A DNA stretch of 48,788 nt from contig JBNKKA010000010.1 in assembly GCA_050291585.1 (NCBI GenBank), positions 1-48,788 on the forward strand, given 5' to 3'. The stretch is from JASJCL01 sp050291585. Lineage in GTDB: Bacteria > Desulfobacterota > Desulfobacteria > Desulfobacterales > Desulfosarcinaceae. The translations under genes were made by a program, and so were the position numbers. The notes below the pieces were generated by a model, which did not search any database, had not been told where the DNA came from, and worked only from the letters and a program-made list of their open reading frames with translations. The first letter of the stretch is position 1. Every line of letters begins with the position of its first letter. This document shows, piece after piece, positions 17,673 to 24,642 of the stretch.

Positions 17673-18845
17673 TTAGCCCCGCAGGGCTGCGACACCACAC
17701 TCGATGCGGGCAAGCCCCTCTTTCAGCTGCGCCATACTGGCCGCAAAGGAAAGCCGCACATACCCCTCGCCGGCCTTGCCGAAAATACTGCCTGGCACCA
17801 CGGCCACCTTGTGTTCCTTGACCAAATATTTTGCAAATTCCCAAGAAGAAAGGCCGGTCGAGGAGATGTTCGCAAAGGCATAGAAAGTCGATTCCGGTTT
17901 GAGGCAGTGGATACCTTTAATGGCATTGAGACCTTCATGGACAAGCTGACGTCTTTTGTCATAGGTGGCCACCATCTCGTGCACACATTCCTGGGAAGCC
18001 GATAGGGCTGCAAGCGCCGCACGCTGCGCGACAGCAGTCACCCCTGAAACCATGTGCTCCATTAGCTTTTCCATCTCGTCGATGACCGGTTTAGGTGCGG
18101 CCGTATATCCGACCCGCCAGCCTGTCATTGCGTATGACTTTGAAAAGGTGAAAGCCGAAATGGTCCGCTCAGCCATACCTTCCAAAGATCCAATGCTGAC
18201 GTGCTTGTGACCGTCAAAAAGGATGTGTTCGTAGGGTTCATCCGCAAGCACCCAGATGTCTTTTTCGACCGCCATTTCGGCAATAGCCTGTAATATTTCT
18301 TCATCGAAGATCGCTCCGGTCGGGTTGGACGGCGTGTTGATGATCATCAGCTTGGTCTTGTCCGTGATGGCAGCACGAATGTCCGCAGGATCGACTTTGA
18401 ACTTGTTTGCCTCATGAACAGCCACGGGCACGGGCACACCACCGAAGAGTCGGATCTGGGAGTAGTAGTCGTATCCAGGATCGATGACGATCACCTCATC
18501 TCCCGGATTGAGCATATGCAGGCAGGTATTGAAGATCACCTGCATGGCCCCCACGGCCACGTATACCTCAGCATCCGGATCGGCCAGGATCTTGTTTTCA
18601 GTCTTGAGCTTTTCGGCGATAGCCTGGCGCAGATCTGCAAACCCTTTTGCCGGTGGATAGCGAGTATAGCCCTCGTCCAAGGCCTGCTTGGCCGCGTCCC
18701 GAATAAATTTGGGCGTATCGAAATCGGGCTGGCCGATGCCGAGGTTGACCACATCCTGAATCTCATCGGCCATGGCAAACATGATGCGGATGCCAGACCA
18801 CTCCACCTTATGGGTTCGGTCGGCCAGATAATCTTTGTTTGTCAT
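17673..18845 (-). CDS. PLP-dependent class I/II aminotransferase
   Basis: A 390-residue fold-type I aminotransferase of the AspC/AlaA type. It shows LGIGQPDFDTP, YTRYPPAKG, NTPSNPTG, DEPYEHILFDG, the PLP lysine in TFSKSYAMTGWRVGY (Lys236), and a closing VRLSFA. It moves an amino group from an amino acid to a 2-oxo acid in the cytoplasm. Known ectoine pathways use a class III enzyme (DoeD) on the gamma-amino group of diaminobutyrate. A class I/II enzyme would more likely act on the alpha-amino group, which would imply a different route after deacetylation. The start is set by GAGGAA upstream of ATG 18845; the extra 25 codons of frame upstream lack a ribosome site. Confidence 0.92.
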   Translation of the reverse strand: MTNKDYLADRTHKVEWSGIRIMFAMADEIQDVVNLGIGQPDFDTPKFIRDAAKQALDEGYTRYPPAKGFADLRQAIAEKLKTENKILADPDAEVYVAVGAMQVIFNTCLHMLNPGDEVIVIDPGYDYYSQIRLFGGVPVPVAVHEANKFKVDPADIRAAITDKTKLMIINTPSNPTGAIFDEEILQAIAEMAVEKDIWVLADEPYEHILFDGHKHVSIGSLEGMAERTISAFTFSKSYAMTGWRVGYTAAPKPVIDEMEKLMEHMVSGVTAVAQRAALAALSASQECVHEMVATYDKRRQLVHEGLNAIKGIHCLKPESTFYAFANISSTGLSSWEFAKYLVKEHKVAVVPGSIFGKAGEGYVRLSFAASMAQLKEGLARIECGVAALRG

Positions 18846-18923
18846 ACGGTGTTCCTCAAACGATGCGTGCACCTGAATAGGTGCTGATTGTGAGATAGTG
18901 TCCATCCAGAAAATGGGCACAAG

Positions 18924-19871
18924 TTAAACCACCGGCAGCACCAGATCCGCCGGCCCCTTTTGGGACGTCTTCAATTCGGGGGCATGGGTTTCCATGATCT
19001 CCATGACAATGGAGGCAATTTTGACCTTTTCACGAATCAGATTTTCGTGCCAAGCTTCAGTGACCCAGGGCTTGTAAATATCGCCCTCCGAGGTTCCCGG
19101 TTCAAACTTGAAGTAGCACGGCGATGCCACCCGCGCGATTTCCGGTGCTTCGTAAGCCCTGAACAGACCTCCGAAAGAATCGACTACGAGCAGGTAGACA
19201 TCCAGGGGCAGATCTGCTGCCTGACGGATGGAGCCCAAAATCGGCAGAGATATGTCGGAGATGGGATTCATGGAGTTGGCGCCCAAGGATTCAATGACTT
19301 TTGCACCAGCGGCACTGCAGTATCCACCGAAAACGGAGAACTTGAAAATCGTCTCCGAGGGAATCAGACCCTCGGCACGCATTTTGTTGAGCAGAAACAG
19401 GACGCCTTCGTCGTAGACTAGAAAACCACGGTGGCCGGCTTGGATGCTTCGCATGATATCGGCGATGTGGTAGGAGATATGGTCCGAACCCCTCAACCGG
19501 AACCCCTGCATCGCGCCTTCCGAGGTCGAGAGTTCTTTGGCCCCGGCATCCCAGCCTTTACGGTGGCCGACGGTCATTATCATCTCGATCTTCTCATCCC
19601 GGGCCATCTGGGCCATCTCTTTGAGTTCCTCAAAATCGCAGTAGGTCGATCCCCCCACTGCGGCAATACACCTGTGGATGGTCAGCTTGCGTTTATGAGC
19701 TTCGTCGATCATCGCCGCCATCGTTGACGCTCGTTCCACTCCGGCCACTTCGATCCGAAAATTGGCACCATCGGGAAACGCTTTTTTTGAGGTCGGTAGC
19801 CCATAGGCGTCCCGTCCAGGAACACCTTCTTTTTCCATGAAGTCACGGATCTTCTTCAACGCAGCTGACAT
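18924..19871 (-). CDS. TIM-barrel protein resembling U32 peptidases, function unknown
   Basis: A 315-residue protein with alternating strand/helix segments of a beta/alpha barrel: ANFRIEVAGVERASTM, LTIHRCIAAVGGSTY, EMIMTVGHRKGWD, GHRGFLVYDEGVLFLLNKM, ANSMNPISDISLPILG and DVYLLVVDSFGGL. It has some resemblance to U32-type barrel proteins, but I see none of the usual U32 cysteines and cannot name a reaction. The ATG at 19871 has GGAGG 6 bases upstream; an ATG four codons earlier is less well placed. It is sandwiched between the PanB-like and aminotransferase genes, so it probably acts on the same metabolite. Confidence 0.6.
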   Translation of the reverse strand: MSAALKKIRDFMEKEGVPGRDAYGLPTSKKAFPDGANFRIEVAGVERASTMAAMIDEAHKRKLTIHRCIAAVGGSTYCDFEELKEMAQMARDEKIEMIMTVGHRKGWDAGAKELSTSEGAMQGFRLRGSDHISYHIADIMRSIQAGHRGFLVYDEGVLFLLNKMRAEGLIPSETIFKFSVFGGYCSAAGAKVIESLGANSMNPISDISLPILGSIRQAADLPLDVYLLVVDSFGGLFRAYEAPEIARVASPCYFKFEPGTSEGDIYKPWVTEAWHENLIREKVKIASIVMEIMETHAPELKTSQKGPADLVLPVV

Positions 19872-19921
19872 TGATGCCTCCATTATCGGTTTATTCTAAG
19901 GGTGAACTCGATGCTCAATCG

Positions 19922-20773
19922 CTATGCTTCGAGACGTTGTCTTAGCTTGGCCAGTTCTCCATCCACCATCTTGTAAGCATGCGCTTCTTTCGGGAATTCA
20001 CCCTTGCGCACATCACGAGCATATTGTTTGAAAGCAGTAATAGTTTTTTCGCCTATATTTTCGTATTTTTTGACAAATTTGGGCGTAAAGGCCTGGAAAA
20101 TACCCAACACGTCGCTGCATATCATGAGCTGACCATCTGCTTCCCACCCCGCCCCGATGCTGTATACTGGAATGTTGAGTGTTTCACCGATGATGCCGCA
20201 AACCTCAGGCGGAACCGCTTCCACGAGAAGGGCAAAAGCACCGGCGGCCTCGATGGCCTTGGCATCCTCGATCAAATCCTCGGCCGCCTGGACAGTGCGC
20301 CCTTGAGCCTTAAAGCCACCCTGTTGCCCTGAACTTTGCGGCGTAAGCCCGATGTGCCCCATGACCAGCATGCCTCCGTCGGTGATGGCCCGGATTTGGG
20401 GGCATACGCGCAGGCCGCCTTCAAGTTTGATGGCATCAACCTGGGCCTCCTTGTGGAATCGGCCTGCATTGCGTACCGCATCGGGGATACTGACCTGATA
20501 GGACAAAAAGGGCATGTCTCCGATGATAAAGGTATTCGGAGCACCCCGGCGGACGCCCTCACTATGCCAGATGCATTGATCCATGGTTACCGGTACTGTG
20601 CCACTATACCCGTAAATACACATCCCCAGGGAATCACCCACGAGGATCATGTCCATCCCGGCTGCTTCTGCAAATGAGGCCGTCCAGTAGTCATAGGCGG
20701 TTATCCAAACGGCTTTTTGTCCTTCGTGTTTGAGTTTTTGCAGATCAAAACGGGTCTTCTTTTTTATGGTCAT
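19922..20773 (-). CDS. Ketopantoate hydroxymethyltransferase (PanB) family protein
   Basis: A 283-residue PanB-fold protein. The magnesium and substrate residues known from E. coli PanB are recognisable: Asp47 in VGDSLGM, Asp86 in IGDMPFL, Glu118 in KLEGG and the catalytic Glu185 in LVEAVPPEV, plus GHIGLTPQS and KYENIGEKT. PanB transfers a hydroxymethyl group from 5,10-methylene-THF to 2-oxoisovalerate for pantothenate. Here there is no panC or panD, and the gene is second in a catabolic operon behind an IclR regulator. A catabolic aldol or retro-aldol role on another 2-oxo acid, making or using methylene-THF, is therefore plausible. AGGAGG precedes the start. Confidence 0.9.
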   Translation of the reverse strand: MTIKKKTRFDLQKLKHEGQKAVWITAYDYWTASFAEAAGMDMILVGDSLGMCIYGYSGTVPVTMDQCIWHSEGVRRGAPNTFIIGDMPFLSYQVSIPDAVRNAGRFHKEAQVDAIKLEGGLRVCPQIRAITDGGMLVMGHIGLTPQSSGQQGGFKAQGRTVQAAEDLIEDAKAIEAAGAFALLVEAVPPEVCGIIGETLNIPVYSIGAGWEADGQLMICSDVLGIFQAFTPKFVKKYENIGEKTITAFKQYARDVRKGEFPKEAHAYKMVDGELAKLRQRLEA

Positions 20774-20816
20774 AATTGCTCTCCTCCTTTGAAATACAAA
20801 CCGCTCAAGTGTCTTT

Positions 20817-21599
20817 TTAGTCTTGCTTTTCGGGCGCGCCGATCTGACGCGAAATCTGCCGGCAAAGCGGCAGTAGTTTGGCCTGAATAGCCTCTATTTT
20901 TGCTTTGGTCATTCGCTGTGATGGACCGGTCACGCTCAGTGCATAAGAGGGCTTGCCGGTATGATCAAAAACCGGTGCAGCAACGCAGCGCATGCCTAAA
21001 CTCAACTCCTCATCATCAATGGCATAACCGCGCTGACGAATGACTTCGATCTCGGCCCTTAACCTTTCCGGGGTTGTAATGGTTTTTGGAGAAATTGCCG
21101 ACATTACTACCGACCGAAGATAGTCTTCCAATTCACTATCAGGCAGAAAAGCTAGCACAGATTTACCCAGCGCGGTGCAATACGCAGGCGCCAAAGCCCC
21201 AACACCTACGTCCAATCTCAAAATTTCAGTGCTGTTGATCTTATCCAGATGCACAATGCCGGTACCATCCCAATGCCCAAGGTTTATGGTTTCGCCAAAG
21301 GCAGTCGACATTTTTTGCATGAAAGGGCGGGCAGTATGGCGAATCTCAAAACCATCGAGTTTTCGCATACCCAGTTCGAGAACCTTGAAGGTTAGACGGA
21401 ATTGCCCTCCCTCTGTTTTTTCCACATAACCCAAATCTCGCAATGTCGTAAGAAACCGATGGCTGGCGGCCCGACTGGTGTCTAGCCGGACGGCCATACG
21501 AGCGGCGGACATCTCTCCCTCAGCGGCAAGGAGTTCTAACACCCGCAAGCCTTTGGCAAGCGATGCAACAAAATAGTATTTTTGTCCTTTGGAAGGCAT
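20817..21599 (-). CDS. IclR-family transcriptional regulator
   Basis: A 260-residue regulator. The N-terminal winged helix-turn-helix (about 10-70) has AKGLRVLELLAAEGEMSAARMAVRL (landmarks only), SRAASHRFLTTLRDLGYVEK. The C-terminal effector domain has RHTARPFMQKM, HLDKIN, TALGKSVLAF and the IclR signature GYAIDDEELSLGMRCVAAPV. The ATG at 21599 follows AGGGTG; a TTG 14 codons earlier is the alternative. It is the first gene of the operon and lies only 43 bases before the PanB-like gene, so it probably controls its own operon. A dyad and a sigma-70-like -35 lie upstream. Described ectoine operons usually use EnuR or AsnC-type regulators, so an IclR is unusual. Confidence 0.93.
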   Translation of the reverse strand: MPSKGQKYYFVASLAKGLRVLELLAAEGEMSAARMAVRLDTSRAASHRFLTTLRDLGYVEKTEGGQFRLTFKVLELGMRKLDGFEIRHTARPFMQKMSTAFGETINLGHWDGTGIVHLDKINSTEILRLDVGVGALAPAYCTALGKSVLAFLPDSELEDYLRSVVMSAISPKTITTPERLRAEIEVIRQRGYAIDDEELSLGMRCVAAPVFDHTGKPSYALSVTGPSQRMTKAKIEAIQAKLLPLCRQISRQIGAPEKQD

Positions 21600-21635
21600 T
21601 GGGCACCCTATGGTTGGTGGCGATTCGAATTTCAA

Positions 21636-21658
21636 AGACAACTTTTTACAAATTGTCT
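21636..21658. promoter_or_regulatory. Candidate operator dyad upstream of the IclR-led operon
   Basis: Arms AGACAA / TTGTCT are separated by 11 bases, with partial symmetry inside the AT-rich centre. The dyad sits between the predicted promoter and the regulator's start codon, where an autoregulatory IclR protein could bind. Confidence 0.4.
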
Positions 21659-21691
21659 CTCTATGTGTTACGCTTTATCGTTATGTGTGAC

Positions 21692-21720
21692 ACCGTACGA
21701 AGATAGCCCCTCCTTGTCAA
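21692..21720 (-). promoter_or_regulatory. Candidate sigma-70 promoter of the IclR-led operon
   Basis: On the minus strand a perfect TTGACA is followed after 17 bases by TACGGT, a poor -10. A strong -35 with a weak -10 fits a regulated promoter. It would give a leader of about 85 bases before the regulator gene. Confidence 0.4.
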
Positions 21721-22143
21721 GCTCTATTCTGGGTACCCAGGGGGCTCAAACCGAGTTATTCCGTGAAAATAAAGCGTTGCGAAAAAAGCAGGACCGCTGA
21801 CCACCGATTCGGGCACCAGCCATCACCGATCGATATGGCGAAAAGCGAAAAAGCGACCCGTATCGATCGGTGCTGGCTTTTTCTGAAAACCGGTGGGTGT
21901 TTTATCTGAGAGGTTGGAAGGCACTTCAGAAGTATGCGTCTCCACCTAGTCTACAGTCCGGTGGGAATGGATGGGATTGGCATTGAAATCGCGAGATAGA
22001 CTTATTGGTTGGGATTTTATCCGGATCTTGGACAGACAACACGAAGGATTCCATATTTGAATCTACATTGGCGTTTCAATTGTATCCGCCGCATAGAAGG
22101 AAACCGCGATTGTCACAATCGGAAGGAGATCTTATAAATGCGT
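21721..22143. other. Non-coding stretch upstream of the ectoine-type operon
   Basis: Apart from the large hairpin listed separately (21816-21882), I see no gene here. An AAGGAG followed by ATG at 22138 reads into the antisense of arfB and gives an unconvincing 81-residue frame. Confidence 0.5.
21816..21882 (+). terminator. Large stem-loop with T-tract (terminator-like or structured RNA)
   Basis: A perfect 12-bp stem CACCGATCGATA / TATCGATCGGTG extends inward by three more pairs. After a 4-base bulge it extends outward with CCAG / CTGG. TTTTT follows on the plus strand. Further outward, CCACCGATT pairs imperfectly with AACCGGTGG, giving a ~100-base imperfect inverted repeat. There is no plus-strand gene upstream for it to terminate, so its role is open. 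Confidence 0.5.
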
Positions 22144-22557
22144 TTAGAATTGTACCTTGCCACGCAGTGCTTTTACGCGCCCGCGACGGGTTTTAGCGTC
22201 CACCCGTCTGCGTTTGGCGCTGTGGCTGGGACGCGTGGCCTTGCGCTTCCTGGGACGCAGGGTGGCTCGCCGCACCAGCTCGGCGAGGCGCTCGAGGGCC
22301 TCTTCGCGGTTCTGGGTCTGACTGCGGTGATCCTGGGATTTGATCACCACCACCCCCTCTTTGGTGATTCGTCGGTCGGATAAGTGCAGCAGGCGCTCTT
22401 TGACCTCGTTGGGCAGAGAGGAGGTGCGAATATCGAAACGCAAATGGACGGCCGTGGCTACCTTATTTACATTCTGGCCGCCGCTGCCCTGGGCGCGCAC
22501 AGCGTGCCAGGTGACCTCGTCGGCATCGAGCTGAATAGTGGCGGTGATGGGAATCAT
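22144..22557 (-). CDS. arfB: Peptidyl-tRNA hydrolase ArfB (ribosome rescue)
   Basis: A 137-residue class I release-factor-like protein, close to the ~140 residues usual for ArfB. It carries the catalytic GGQ (residues 26-28, in RAQGSGGQNVNKVAT) but lacks the stop-codon-reading domains. The C-terminal tail is strongly basic (RPRKRKATRPSHSAKRRR), the part that enters the empty mRNA channel of stalled ribosomes. It hydrolyses peptidyl-tRNA on non-stop complexes. The ATG at 22557 matches the family N-terminus (MIPIT); a longer upstream frame overlaps the divergent DMT gene and is rejected. No strong ribosome site is visible. Confidence 0.95.
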   Translation of the reverse strand: MIPITATIQLDADEVTWHAVRAQGSGGQNVNKVATAVHLRFDIRTSSLPNEVKERLLHLSDRRITKEGVVVIKSQDHRSQTQNREEALERLAELVRRATLRPRKRKATRPSHSAKRRRVDAKTRRGRVKALRGKVQF

Positions 22558-22683
22558 AGTCGCTGATTTTTGACGTCTGAAATTAACCGGTTTTGGTTGG
22601 CAGCCAGGGGCAGACCTGATAGAGGGCTTTGAAACATTACCCGAGGAACCGGACGTATTCTGGATCGAATGGAAAGCCACCAC

Positions 22684-23604
22684 ATGAAAACCTCTGCACC
22701 CACAATCGAGGCAGCCGCCGCCATTAAGGGCCAGCGCCCCCTCACGGCGGGTCTCTATCTCTGGCTTTTCGCCGTTATCGTCATGTGGGCCAGTAACACC
22801 GTGGTGGTCAAGATCGCCCTGAGGGATCTGCCCCCCTTCTGGGCCGCCTTCCTGCGCTTCGGCGCGGCCCTGCCCTTTTTAGCAGTCTTCATCTGGTTCC
22901 AGGGTGACGGCTTCCGCCTGCGCGGCCGTCAGTGGGGTCAGGTGTTTCTCCTGGCCTTGCTCTTCGTGAGCCAGATCTACCTTTTCAATCTTGGGTCGCG
23001 CTACACCACCGGGGGACGCGTCTCTCTGATCATCTTCGCCTACCCTCTCATCGTCCCTCTTGTGGCGCCTTTTTTTATAAAGGAGGAACATCTCTGTGGG
23101 CGGGTGCTGACGGGGTGTCTGATCGCCTTCAGTGGCCTGGTGGCCGCTTTCTGGTATTCCCTCATACACCAGGCCGGCAGCACCCTCAAGGGCGATCTCA
23201 TCGAGATGGTCAGTTGCCTGTTACTCTCCCTGAGCATAGTCTACAATAAACGGCTGGCCCAGCAGATGGACAAGTGGAAGGTTCTTTTCTGGGAATTCCA
23301 CTTCAGCGTCATCCTCTTTTTTATGGGCGCCCTCTTGTTTGAAGGCTTCGATATCCGCAGCGTAGGTGCAGATGCCTGGATCGCCACAGCCTACCAGTGC
23401 CTGGCCATCAGCGTTGTCTGCTTCATGTCGTGGCAGTATCTGCTTGCCCACCACAACGCGTCCAAACTGACTGTCTTCTTCTTCGCCGCCCCCTTAATAG
23501 GGATGGCCCTGGGCGTGGTCCTGCTGGGGGAGTCGCTCGAACCGGGACTGCTTGTGGGCAGTCTGCTTGTGGGTTTAGGCATCTATATCGTCAACAAGGC
23601 ATGA
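22684..23604 (+). CDS. DMT/EamA-family membrane transporter
   Basis: A ~306-residue inner-membrane protein with ten hydrophobic helices in two EamA repeats. The first shows MWASNTVVVKIAL, PPFWAAFLRFG and the conserved RYTTGGRVSLIIFAYPLIVP; the second ends AAPLIGMALGVVLLGES and LLVGLGIYIVNK. Members export or exchange small metabolites or amino acids; the substrate cannot be predicted. The ATG at 22684 has GGAAAG in range; one five codons earlier (22669) is possible. It is divergent from arfB and convergent with a TetR regulator gene 16 bases away. Confidence 0.92.
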   Translation: MKTSAPTIEAAAAIKGQRPLTAGLYLWLFAVIVMWASNTVVVKIALRDLPPFWAAFLRFGAALPFLAVFIWFQGDGFRLRGRQWGQVFLLALLFVSQIYLFNLGSRYTTGGRVSLIIFAYPLIVPLVAPFFIKEEHLCGRVLTGCLIAFSGLVAAFWYSLIHQAGSTLKGDLIEMVSCLLLSLSIVYNKRLAQQMDKWKVLFWEFHFSVILFFMGALLFEGFDIRSVGADAWIATAYQCLAISVVCFMSWQYLLAHHNASKLTVFFFAAPLIGMALGVVLLGESLEPGLLVGSLLVGLGIYIVNKA

Positions 23605-23620
23605 CTCAAAGTACCTTCAC

Positions 23621-24238
23621 TCAGCTCCGGATCCCCTCCAAAAGCAGCCCGGCCATCCGCAGGGCCAGAGCCTCGATCTGGTCATCGGTGGAGGCCAGGC
23701 GGGCCAGGTAGCCATTGACGATCAGGAGGGAGAGGCCATGAATCCCCGACCAGGTGGTCACCGCCAGGTCCATGGTGTCCACCGATTTGTAAAGCCCCTC
23801 CTCTTTACCATTTTCGATAATATCGATGAGCAGTTCAAAGGTGGCCCAGGAGGCCTGTTTGAGGCTCGCCGGCGCCTTGCGCATGTCCAAGTCGCCGCCA
23901 AACATGAGGTGGGCGGTTTCGGGGTTCTCCACGGCAAAGCGCACATATTGGGCGGCACAGTGGGTGTACTGCTGAAGGGGATCTTCCCGGTAGCGCCGGG
24001 CGGTGGCTTCGGAATCGGTGCGCAATTGTTCGAAGCCGGCCTCGGCGATGGCGGCCAACAGGTCGGCCTTGTCCTTGAAGTGGCGATAGGGGGCCGTATG
24101 GCTCACCCCGGCCACCTTGGCCACCTCCCGCAGGCTGAGTCCGCCGGTACCGTTGCGGACAAGCAGCATGCGGCCGGCTTCGATGAGGCTGCGGCGCAGA
24201 TCTCCGTGGTGGTAGCTGCCGGGGGCTTTTTTCCGCAA
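23621..24238 (-). CDS. TetR/AcrR-family transcriptional regulator
   Basis: A ~205-residue repressor with an N-terminal TetR helix-turn-helix (SLREVAKVAGVSHTAPYRHF, then KDKADLLAAI) and a C-terminal ligand/dimer domain of the TetR_C type (PETAHLMFGGDL, TWSGIHGLSLLIVNG). The start is decided by a perfect AAGGAG 6 bases before a TTG at 24238; upstream GTG codons have no ribosome site. It is divergent from the ClC channel gene across a 400-base AT-rich gap, so it may regulate that gene or itself. The effector is unknown. Confidence 0.92.
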   Translation of the reverse strand: MRKKAPGSYHHGDLRRSLIEAGRMLLVRNGTGGLSLREVAKVAGVSHTAPYRHFKDKADLLAAIAEAGFEQLRTDSEATARRYREDPLQQYTHCAAQYVRFAVENPETAHLMFGGDLDMRKAPASLKQASWATFELLIDIIENGKEEGLYKSVDTMDLAVTTWSGIHGLSLLIVNGYLARLASTDDQIEALALRMAGLLLEGIRS

Positions 24239-24642
24239 TCGTATCTCCTTCACGGGTGCCACTGAGTCAACGGACAGGCCTCATACTGAGAGGTGCGGTT
24301 AGTGAATGGTGACAAAGGTAGCAGAAAGAGTTTCCAGAGTAAACATCCGCCCTTGCGCGTTTCCCCAGCTGCCGCCGCTCCCCGTCGGGCGCCGACCCGA
24401 TCCTCTCTGGCAGGCCAGCGCAAGCTGTCATTTTTAATTATTTATATATATTTAGTAACTTAATCTATATTAAGAAAGCCAGAATAGAGACCATCGGGCT
24501 TAGGTTTTAATTGACATTCAACCTTATTAAAGTGAATTATTGCCCTTATCGGGCCCATACGCCGCAGTGTTCCGGCGACGCCCGTAACCCGCACCCACCC
24601 TGACACGATGAATCAGCACCAGACACCCCATGGAGGCGTTTG
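24239..24642. other. AT-rich divergent intergenic region between tetR and clc
   Basis: No gene is seen. A markedly AT-rich tract lies at about 24430-24480, unlike the GC-rich surroundings. It may be a curved or UP-element-like region. A plus-strand promoter candidate is listed separately. Confidence 0.5.
24511..24540 (+). promoter_or_regulatory. Candidate sigma-70 promoter for the ClC gene
   Basis: A perfect TTGACA (24511-24516) is followed after 18 bases by AATTAT, which matches the -10 consensus at four of six positions. It points at the ClC gene with a leader of roughly 95 bases. Confidence 0.45.

Noticed and set aside
22138..22383. An 81-codon plus-strand frame with AAGGAG before its ATG
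   Set aside because: It runs antisense through arfB, whose GGQ motif and basic tail are clearly real; the translated product looks like a low-quality shadow.
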